Position numbers and translations under genes: made by a program
Source: Bacteroidales bacterium UBA932
GTDB lineage: Bacteria > Bacteroidota > Bacteroidia > Bacteroidales > UBA932
DNA: 11,494 bases
NCBI GenBank assembly: GCA_002293585.1
Contig: DBDM01000099.1
Coordinates: 12,573 to 24,066, forward strand
Reading direction: 5' to 3'
In this document: piece after piece, positions 6,052-11,494 of the stretch
How positions within the stretch are numbered: the stretch's first letter is position 1
Layout of the letters: each line of letters starts with the position of its first letter
The notes under the pieces: generated by a model
What the model was told of the DNA's origin: nothing
The model's input: the letters and a program-made list of their open reading frames with translations, nothing else
Database searches by the model: none

Positions 6052-8166
6052 TTATTTTTTTGTTTCAGTCGCCGGAGCCGGTTGCTCGGCCGGTGCTGAG
6101 TTTGATACAATTTTAAATTCGGTACGGCGATTCAGGCTACGCCCCTCTGCCGTATCATTAGAAGCTATAGGTTTATTGAAGCCATAACCTATAAAGGTTA
6201 ACCGTTCGGGCTCAATACCTCTTTTAATCAAATAATCAACAATGGCCTTGGCACGTCGTTCGGAAATCAATTGGTTTCCTTCGGCCGAACCGCGGTTATC
6301 CGTATGCCCTGAAATTTCCACTTTCATGTCCGGCGAAGCCAGCATCATCTGGTATAAAAAGTTCAACTCACCTGTAGAAGCGGCTGTGGGCACGGCACTG
6401 CCAAAATTAAAGAACACATTGCGCAACGCTACACACTTATCCACATCCATCACCGGTAGTTCCATGTACTTATTAATTACCTTCGTGGTTATATTTTCAG
6501 GAACTTTCACATTGTCCGATTTAAACATGTGCCCCGGCGCAGTGACCATTACAGCGTAGTCGGCACCCACAGGCAACGGAAGCGTAAATTTACCGGTAGC
6601 TGCCGAGGTAACAAACTCTGCCACCTCTTTGCCGTTGCTATTATTAACAATAAATACTACAGCCTGCAACGGATTTTTGTTCTCATCGGTCACTAAACCG
6701 CTCAAAGTCACCATTTCTACTCCCTGTGTAACCTCTACCGATGATTCGATAATAAATTCCGAAGCGCGTTGGTTATGGAAAGCCAACAAATTATCTTCAT
6801 AGTTACTCACTACTGTTTTCGCGGGGTTTGCGGCAATAACCCTGAAAAGGTCGAATGAACCGCTGCTTCCTATGCGGTTAGATGCAACATAATATTCCGC
6901 ACCATTGTTTACAGGATAAAAACCTATATCATCAGACGTACTGTTGAACGGAGCGCCCAAATTCTGCACATCACCCCAAACACCATTCTCTAAAGTAGCC
7001 CTGAAAATATCCAGTCCACCCATGGAACCGGCGTTGTTAGAAGCAAAATACAACACATTGCCGGCAGGCGACACATAAAGGATATGCTCATCGAACTCAC
7101 TGTTGATCATAGCACCCATATTTTGAGGAGTACTCCATTTACCATCGTATTCTTTCATACTGTAGTAAGTGTCGTAGCCACCATAGCCGCCTTTAGCGTT
7201 GTGGGAAAAGAAGAGGACAGTGCCGTCTTCCGAAATGAAAGCAGAAGCGTTATCGGCTTTGCGGGCATTAACGGACAAAGATTTGGGTTTTGTCCATGAC
7301 GTACCGTTTTTATAAGATTCGTAAATACTGCCTCCTTTTTTAGCCGGACGATATAACAAAGCGTAACTATCATTGTTCGCCATACAAAGCAACGTATATC
7401 CTTCAAACGGAAAATTCGCCAGATAAGGTGTAGAAAATTGGGCGCCTTGTTTGTCGGCAACCATCACTTGAAAATCCCCGGCGGAAACGCTCAATTGTTT
7501 GGAAGTGTACAATAAACGATTACCTTCACCAACCACTATCGGATGTGACTCTCTGCCGGCAGTATTCAATGCCGTGATGTGATCGACAAAAGCATAATGC
7601 GGTTTTTCCATCATCTCTTTAGCCACCTGGCATTCTTTGATGCGTTTTTCCACCAGTCCGGCATACCTGTCGTAACCGTCCGGAGATAAACGTCCTTTAA
7701 ATATTTTAAATGCTTCGACGGCATCATCGAATTGCTGCATGGCTTGAAGCGCCAAGCCCTGCAGTAAATACAGTTCAGGATTAATATTATTAATTTTCAA
7801 GCTCATGGCCTTTTGAATATACGGCAAGGCTTTTTCTTTCGTTACATACAAATAACACTTACCGATCTTGGCGTTCAATTCCGCATTATCGGGATTAAAA
7901 GCATTGGCATCTAAGTACAAGGGCAACGCCGAAGCATAGAAAGATTCTACTTCCGGCGTAGCAAAAAACAAGGGCGACGGGCTAATTTTTTCAGCTTTGG
8001 CACAATGTTTATCAGCCTGCAATATTTTTTCCAATGCTGCATTCAACTCATCGGGCCGGTCAAAAAAATTAGCATTGGTAAAAGCTACATCACCTTGAGC
8101 CGAAGCAAACTCAACGCTTCCAAGGAGTACGAATACAAGAAACAGGTATTTGAAAGTATTTTTCAT
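6052..8166 (-). CDS. OmpA-family protein with TPR, beta-propeller and CRD domains (PorE-like)
   Basis: A 704-residue exported protein. A signal peptide covers residues 1-23, with likely cleavage after ASA; no lipobox cysteine is present. Domains in order: TPR-like helices (about 75-185), PD40/WD40-like propeller blades (about 205-445; for example SHNAKGGYGGYDTYY and ASNNAGSMGGLDIFRA), a carboxypeptidase-regulatory-like fold (about 484-570) and an OmpA C-terminal peptidoglycan-binding domain (about 583-687). The last contains SGHTDNRGSAEGN and ERRAKAIVDYL, with Asp623 and Arg638 in the diaminopimelate-binding positions. The tail is Pro/Ala/Glu-rich. This is the domain order of PorE of Porphyromonas gingivalis, a type IX secretion component, but PorE is a lipoprotein and Bacteroidota carry several paralogues with this layout. 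I call it PorE-like, probably an outer-membrane-to-cell-wall link, without claiming secretion function. Confidence 0.88.
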   Translation of the reverse strand: MKNTFKYLFLVFVLLGSVEFASAQGDVAFTNANFFDRPDELNAALEKILQADKHCAKAEKISPSPLFFATPEVESFYASALPLYLDANAFNPDNAELNAKIGKCYLYVTKEKALPYIQKAMSLKINNINPELYLLQGLALQAMQQFDDAVEAFKIFKGRLSPDGYDRYAGLVEKRIKECQVAKEMMEKPHYAFVDHITALNTAGRESHPIVVGEGNRLLYTSKQLSVSAGDFQVMVADKQGAQFSTPYLANFPFEGYTLLCMANNDSYALLYRPAKKGGSIYESYKNGTSWTKPKSLSVNARKADNASAFISEDGTVLFFSHNAKGGYGGYDTYYSMKEYDGKWSTPQNMGAMINSEFDEHILYVSPAGNVLYFASNNAGSMGGLDIFRATLENGVWGDVQNLGAPFNSTSDDIGFYPVNNGAEYYVASNRIGSSGSFDLFRVIAANPAKTVVSNYEDNLLAFHNQRASEFIIESSVEVTQGVEMVTLSGLVTDENKNPLQAVVFIVNNSNGKEVAEFVTSAATGKFTLPLPVGADYAVMVTAPGHMFKSDNVKVPENITTKVINKYMELPVMDVDKCVALRNVFFNFGSAVPTAASTGELNFLYQMMLASPDMKVEISGHTDNRGSAEGNQLISERRAKAIVDYLIKRGIEPERLTFIGYGFNKPIASNDTAEGRSLNRRTEFKIVSNSAPAEQPAPATETKK

Positions 8167-8190
8167 AATTGTTCTAAGGCTATTTTTTGG

Positions 8191-9261
8191 TTAGTAGCTC
8201 ATTTCTTTCAGATAATTATCAGCAATCTCAACACCCAGTGATTGGGCATGCTGATAATCGGCCTTTGCACCGTTCATGTCTCGCAGCATTTCCTTAGCCA
8301 CACCGCGATTCAGAAAAGCGTAGCCGTAGTTAGAGAATACCGCGATCGCCGCGTCATAATCCTCAATAGCAGATTTATATTCCTGCATTTTGAATTTAGC
8401 ATTGCCGCGATTATTTAGTGCAAAATGATAATCGGCTTTTATACGCAAGGCTTCCGTAAAATCATCAATGGCGCCGTTGTAGTCGCCGGCATCTATTTTT
8501 GCGAGGCCTCTGTTATTGTAAGCCTGGTAATAATCCGGGTTCACTTTGATGGCAGCCGTATAGTCTTCAATGGCATGGGTATAATTACCCAAATTACGTT
8601 GAAGATTTCCGCGGTTATTGAAAGCGAAATCGATAGAATTTTCGTCCAGGGCAATAGCTTTGGAATAGTCTTCCAGCGCAGCTTCCATATTACCTAATAC
8701 TTTATAGGCATTGGCACGATCGTTAAAAGCATAGATATAATCAGGCTTGCAAATTATCGCCTTGTTATAATCTTCGATAGCCTTCTGCATGTCGTACTGT
8801 TCAAAATAAATCCCACCGCGATAATAATAGGCTTGGGCAAACTTATCGTCCTGTTCAATGGCGCTCGTATAATCTTCCAGCGCTCCGGCCTTATCATTGA
8901 GGGCATACCTGGCTTTTCCCCTGCCAAAGTAAGCGCCGGCCGATGGCTTAATCTTCAAAGCCGTGTCGAAATCCTCGATCGCACCTTTGTAGTCGCGCAT
9001 TTCGGATTTAACGGCAGCCCTGTTAATTAAGGCCTGTTCAAACTTGGGTTTCAAGCTAATTGCCCTTGTCAACTTCGACATCGCTTCCTCGAAATTCCCC
9101 TCTTCTAAAAGAGTAACAGCTTCATTATAACATGATTCTGCGGTTTCCCGGACTTTAACCGGACGGTCTGCTTGGGTACTGACTTTAGACACCACAGGCT
9201 TTTGTGCTGCCGTATAACCAGCCGTTCCAATAAATAACAACAAGATAATGAGCTTTTTCAT
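8191..9261 (-). CDS. Exported nine-repeat TPR protein
   Basis: A 356-residue protein with a signal peptide (about residues 1-19, cleavage near TAAQ), then an almost uninterrupted array of about nine tetratricopeptide repeats from residue 41 to 346. The unit is 34 residues, one being 35, with a recurring core such as YAFNNRGN-x-K...DYNGAIDDF-x-x-AL. The NRG/NRA pattern at the start of helix A is seen in most units. TPR arrays are protein-binding scaffolds; the location is probably periplasm or periplasmic face. There is no catalytic domain and no partner can be named. It is the first gene behind the promoter at 9300-9330 and is followed 24 bp later by the OmpA/PorE-like gene, so the two products may act together in the envelope. 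Confidence 0.88.
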   Translation of the reverse strand: MKKLIILLLFIGTAGYTAAQKPVVSKVSTQADRPVKVRETAESCYNEAVTLLEEGNFEEAMSKLTRAISLKPKFEQALINRAAVKSEMRDYKGAIEDFDTALKIKPSAGAYFGRGKARYALNDKAGALEDYTSAIEQDDKFAQAYYYRGGIYFEQYDMQKAIEDYNKAIICKPDYIYAFNDRANAYKVLGNMEAALEDYSKAIALDENSIDFAFNNRGNLQRNLGNYTHAIEDYTAAIKVNPDYYQAYNNRGLAKIDAGDYNGAIDDFTEALRIKADYHFALNNRGNAKFKMQEYKSAIEDYDAAIAVFSNYGYAFLNRGVAKEMLRDMNGAKADYQHAQSLGVEIADNYLKEMSY

Positions 9262-9299
9262 ATAATGTTTCTAATTTTTACCTGTTACATATAATTGAG

Positions 9300-9330
9300 C
9301 AAATATAGGACAAAAAAAAATAGTTTCAAA
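9300..9330 (-). promoter_or_regulatory. Promoter of the tpr-ompA-mqnC-dipeptidase-amn operon
   Basis: On the minus strand TTTG (9327-9330) and TATATTTG (9300-9307) are separated by 19 bp, an exact match to the Bacteroidota -33/-7 consensus. The -7 element is 38 bp before the TPR-protein ATG at 9261. No comparable promoter is seen in the short gaps further down the run, so this is the likely single start for all five genes. Confidence 0.7.
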
Positions 9331-9588
9331 ATTTAACTTTTCAGATTTTCAGTTATCTAAATCAAAATCCGTCTTTTTTTAACTTTATAAAAAATTCTTC
9401 GGCTACCATCATATTTATTTTATTGCTGAATATCAGTAATTTATAACGCCAGCCTATTCTTCATACTTGCAAAGGCATTACAAAAGGCAATACTCCGGAA
9501 ATTATTCGATTTTTTGCCAATGAGCCGCAAATTACTTCCAAAACCAACCCATAAAAAGGCAGGCAAGAGCAAATAGTTGACCGATACA
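9331..9588. other. AT-rich intergenic stretch, no gene seen
   Basis: This is the part of the 327-bp gap beyond the operon promoter, between the ftsB-like stop and the tpr gene. I find no convincing ORF, tRNA or riboswitch-like structure. It holds an imperfect 12-bp tandem repeat (9470-9481 and 9482-9493, 10 of 12 identical), a weak 5-bp hairpin (TTTGC 9513-9517 with GCAAA 9527-9531) and a palindromic 15-mer at 9425-9439 that resembles 34-48. No clear terminator is visible for the ftsB-like gene. A small RNA cannot be excluded. Confidence 0.5.
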
Positions 9589-9891
9589 TTATTCTACGAT
9601 AAATACATCCTCATCCGGCTTGTGAAAACCATAATGTTCACGGGCAAATTTTTCAAGACTATCATTATTAGAACGCAATTGCTGCATGGCATCCATCGTA
9701 CTTTTCAATTGCCGTTGGTAATATTGTTTTTCCGCTTTCATCCGCCGGATTTCCATGCGGCTGTTAAACCAATGAGTCAAACTTTCTTTATCGAACACCG
9801 TTATCCACAACAAAAACACTAATAAAGTAATTACATACTTATTCCGCAGGAACAGTGGAATTTTCGATTTTATGTCCGGGCGGTTTACCAT
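9589..9891 (-). CDS. FtsB/DivIC-like septum formation protein
   Basis: A 100-residue bitopic membrane protein of the DivIC/FtsB family, which in other bacteria bridges FtsL and FtsQ/DivIB in the divisome. A short cytoplasmic basic N-terminus is followed by one membrane helix (about 18-33), a coiled coil (about 44-80; rich in Arg, Lys, Gln and Glu) and the conserved tail with AREHYGF and KPDEDVF (83-97). Length and layout are typical of Bacteroidota members. Its ATG overlaps the nitroreductase stop by 7 bp, so it is probably translated from the nitroreductase mRNA. In several Bacteroidota this gene follows enolase, so this neighbour is less usual. Confidence 0.88.
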   Translation of the reverse strand: MVNRPDIKSKIPLFLRNKYVITLLVFLLWITVFDKESLTHWFNSRMEIRRMKAEKQYYQRQLKSTMDAMQQLRSNNDSLEKFAREHYGFHKPDEDVFIVE

Positions 9892-10403
9892 TGGTTATAA
9901 TGGATTTTTTCGGGACGCCATTTATCTTTCACCGGTTCATCTTTCACCGGATAGCCCAAAGGGATCACGCACAACGGCATAATTTCAATAGGGATACCGG
10001 TAGCAGCACGCACCACAGCCATACGATCGGCGTAAGGATAAGAGGCTGTCCACACAGCACCTAATCCCACAGACTCCGCTGCCAACAAGATGTTTTCGGT
10101 AGCAGCGGCACAGTCGACCACCCAATTCATTTGCGACTCTCCGGTATATTTAGTTACATTACCACAAACCACTATCGCCACAGGCGCCATTAGCAACATG
10201 CGCGCCGTAGCCACCCGCTCACCGATATAATCCAGTTTCTCCCGGTCGGTGATCACAATAAATTCCCAACCTTGCAGATTTTTGGCCGAAGGTGCGGCCA
10301 TAGCAGCCCTCAGTAAGATATCAATTTGTTCGCTTGCTACAGGAATTTTGGTATAATGACGGACGCTTTTACGCTGTGCAATAATAGATAAGGTGTCTTT
10401 CAT
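9885..10403 (-). CDS. Nitroreductase-family FMN oxidoreductase
   Basis: A 172-residue flavoprotein of the NfsA/NfsB-like superfamily, of the small Bacteroidota type. FMN-binding signatures are RKSVRHYT near the N-terminus, APSAKNLQGWEFIVI, and GLGAVWTASYP with a late IPLGYP segment. It likely reduces nitro or quinone compounds with NAD(P)H; the natural substrate is unknown. I chose the ATG at 10403. The frame extends to a TTG at 10424, but that codon lies inside the putative -7 element TATATTTG, so it would fall at or before the transcription start. The gene overlaps the ftsB-like gene by 7 bp downstream and is divergent from the CPBP protease gene upstream. Confidence 0.9.
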   Translation of the reverse strand: MKDTLSIIAQRKSVRHYTKIPVASEQIDILLRAAMAAPSAKNLQGWEFIVITDREKLDYIGERVATARMLLMAPVAIVVCGNVTKYTGESQMNWVVDCAAATENILLAAESVGLGAVWTASYPYADRMAVVRAATGIPIEIMPLCVIPLGYPVKDEPVKDKWRPEKIHYNQW

Positions 10404-10410
10404 AAACGTA

Positions 10411-10429
10411 TATATTTGTCGCAAATATA
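10411..10429. promoter_or_regulatory. Perfect palindrome in the divergent promoter region (candidate operator)
   Basis: Arms TATATTTG (10411-10418) and CAAATATA (10422-10429) flank TCG. The right arm is, on the minus strand, the -7 element TATATTTG of the nitroreductase promoter. The last four bases of the left arm (10415-10418) supply the -33 TTTG of the plus-strand promoter. A dimeric regulator bound here could control both directions. Part of the symmetry may come simply from the promoter consensus itself. Confidence 0.45.
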
Positions 10430-10448
10430 CAAATTATTTATACATTTG
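10415..10448 (+). promoter_or_regulatory. Promoter for the CPBP protease gene
   Basis: TTTG (10415-10418) and TACATTTG (10441-10448) fit the Bacteroidota -33/-7 pattern with a slightly long 22-bp spacer. The -7 element lies 16 bp before the ATG at 10465, giving a very short leader. Confidence 0.5.
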
Positions 10449-10454
10449 TGAAAA
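10422..10454 (-). promoter_or_regulatory. Promoter for the nitroreductase-ftsB pair
   Basis: On the minus strand the -7 element TATATTTG (10422-10429) is an exact consensus match. The -33 position has only TTTT (10451-10454, 21-bp spacer), so the promoter may be weak or assisted. It overlaps the divergent promoter by more than 20 bp. Confidence 0.5.
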
Positions 10455-10464
10455 TTTATGACTA

Positions 10465-11253
10465 ATGAAACGATTATTTACTTACAACCCCACCCTTTCC
10501 CAATCGTGGATGCTTTTACTATTAGTATGCCTTGCCCAAATTCCCGGCGGTATCATAGCCGGAGCACTCACTACCGTAACCGGCAGTGCAGGGCTGGCTT
10601 GGGGCAACCTGTTGGCCTACATACTAGCCTTTGTGTTAATGGCTTTCATTGTCATACAATTTGGAAAAGGACAGGCCAACAAAGAAGAAGCGCCTCCCGC
10701 CGGAGTTCAACCGACATTCTTCTTATACTTCTTATTGTTAATATTAACGCCCTTATTGTCCGTCGTCATTGAACCCCTGTCGATGTGGATACCTATGCCG
10801 GAATGGGTAAAAACAATCCTTGAACGTGCATTCGGTGAAAAAAGCATTGCCTTATTCCTCACCGCCGTAGTAGCTGCACCGTTCTGCGAAGAGTGGCTGT
10901 GCCGTGGCGTGATATTGAAAGGATTACTAAAGCACACTACGCCGGCAAAAGCCATTATTCACTCCTCCATTATTTTTGCCGTGATGCACCTTAACCCCTG
11001 GCAGGCCATCCCTGCATTTTGTATAGGATTGGTCTTCGGATGGGTCTATTACCGTACCCGCTCGCTCTGGCCTTGTATTTTCATGCACGCAGTAAACAAC
11101 AGTCTGGCTTTTCTTATACTATTCATTTTTCCCGATGCCGACATGAACACCTCACTGTATGATATTGCAGGAAACTATTACCTGTACATCTACGCCGGCG
11201 CCTTGCTGCTGGCCGCAGGAATAGGCTATGGGGTGTGGCGATTGTTAAGATAA
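10465..11253 (+). CDS. CPBP-family (CAAX/Abi) intramembrane metalloprotease
   Basis: A 262-residue membrane protein with several hydrophobic segments (about 14-36, 45-66, 84-104, 126-141, 163-177, 182-197, 202-221, 238-257). The family motifs are intact: EEWLCRG (142-148) with Glu142, Glu143 and Arg147, FAVMH (171-175) with metal-ligand His175, and HAVNN (208-212) with His208 and Asn212. Members include Rce1-like CAAX proteases and bacteriocin-immunity proteins; the bacterial substrate is usually unknown and cannot be told here. The only plus-strand gene in the window, it is divergent from the nitroreductase and overlaps the following oxidoreductase tail-to-tail by 9 bp. The ATG at 10465 gives the proper basic N-terminus (MKRLF); an ATG at 10458 is in another frame. 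Confidence 0.92.
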   Translation: MKRLFTYNPTLSQSWMLLLLVCLAQIPGGIIAGALTTVTGSAGLAWGNLLAYILAFVLMAFIVIQFGKGQANKEEAPPAGVQPTFFLYFLLLILTPLLSVVIEPLSMWIPMPEWVKTILERAFGEKSIALFLTAVVAAPFCEEWLCRGVILKGLLKHTTPAKAIIHSSIIFAVMHLNPWQAIPAFCIGLVFGWVYYRTRSLWPCIFMHAVNNSLAFLILFIFPDADMNTSLYDIAGNYYLYIYAGALLLAAGIGYGVWRLLR

Positions 11254-11494
11254 ATACCTGTCTATCGCAACGGCGGCCTTGCGTCCAGCGCCCATGGCCA
11301 GGATCACCGTAGCAGCACCGGTAACGGCGTCACCACCGGCAAAGACACCGGAGCGTGTGGTAGCTCCGTGGTCATCGGCTACCAGACATTTCCACCTGTT
11401 GGTCTCCAAACCTTCGGTAGTAGTCGAGATCAGCGGATTGGGCGAGGTGCCCAAGGCCATGATGACCGTCTCGCAGGGGATCTCGAACTCCGAT
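11245..11494 (-). CDS. GltA/GltD/NfnL-like FAD-NADPH oxidoreductase, C-terminal part
   Basis: Partial: the frame is open to the window edge, so only the last 82 residues are seen. They contain CETVIMALGTSPNPLI near the edge, then GVFAGGDAVTGAATVILAMGAG, the FAD-binding signature of the glutamate synthase small-subunit family, and end AIDRYLS. The AVTGAATVILAMGAGRKAA wording resembles the homotetrameric NADPH GltA / NfnL (SudA) branch more than classical GltD. That branch carries electrons between NADPH, ferredoxin or a partner subunit. The ATG at 11460 is internal to the domain and is not the real start. The gene converges on the CPBP gene with a 9-bp overlap, leaving no room for a terminator between them. 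Confidence 0.88.
   Translation of the reverse strand, partial: SEFEIPCETVIMALGTSPNPLISTTTEGLETNRWKCLVADDHGATTRSGVFAGGDAVTGAATVILAMGAGRKAAVAIDRYLS

Noticed and set aside
8191..9261. DNA-level tandem repeats within the TPR gene
   Set aside because: The repeats are at the protein level (34-residue TPR units); the nucleotide copies are diverged and do not form a satellite or CRISPR-like array.
9513..9531. Terminator after the ftsB-like gene
   Set aside because: The stem has only five pairs with a 9-base loop and no T-run on the correct side of the minus strand.
10404..10424. Longer nitroreductase starting at TTG (seven extra residues)
   Set aside because: The TTG lies within the putative -7 promoter element, and an ATG at 10403 gives the usual family N-terminus.
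11245..11460. A separate small 71-residue protein
   Set aside because: The frame is open upstream to the window edge and encodes the C-terminus of a large FAD/NADPH oxidoreductase; the ATG at 11460 is internal.

Overview
The window reads as chromosomal DNA of a member of the Bacteroidota, probably an anaerobic or gut-type Bacteroidales-like lineage; the order is inferred and not proven. Three lines support this. Three intergenic regions carry the phylum-specific promoter pattern TTTG - about 19 to 22 bp - TAnnTTTG. Clear Shine-Dalgarno sequences are absent. The proteins are of typical Bacteroidota kinds: a short AMP nucleosidase, an OmpA protein with a beta-propeller, a DivIC/FtsB-like protein with a GFxxPDE tail, and a HipB/HipA pair.

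Layout from left to right. Minus strand: a one-PDZ HtrA/DegS-like protease (42-1244), then a hipBA toxin-antitoxin pair (1289-2720) with its own promoter and several AT-rich palindromes, then a hairpin that looks like a terminator in both directions (2779-2818). Next, still minus strand, is a tightly packed five-gene run (9261 down to 2839): a nine-repeat TPR protein, a PorE-like TPR/propeller/OmpA protein, the menaquinone enzyme MqnC, an M20 dipeptidase and an AMP nucleosidase. Its gaps are 24, 3, 25 and -1 bp. The only good promoter seen is at 9300-9330, so it probably forms one operon of about 6.4 kb. A 327-bp non-coding gap (9262-9588) follows.

The right end holds a minus-strand pair, nitroreductase then FtsB/DivIC-like (10403 down to 9589, overlapping by 7 bp). 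It is divergent from a plus-strand CPBP/CAAX-type membrane protease (10465-11253). The two promoters share a perfect palindrome. The protease gene overlaps tail-to-tail with the 3' end of a GltA/NfnL-type oxidoreductase that runs off the window.

How the genes fit together: the five-gene run mixes cell-envelope proteins (TPR, OmpA/PorE-like) with cytoplasmic metabolism (futalosine-route menaquinone synthesis, peptide cleavage, purine turnover). MqnC and the AMP nucleosidase are the pair most likely to be linked, because the futalosine route needs a nucleosidase of the same fold. The hipBA pair is the only clearly accessory module. I see no CRISPR array, tRNA, rRNA, insertion sequence or phage gene. 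The window is mostly ordinary; the best leads are regulatory palindromes and gene-order links rather than a new system.
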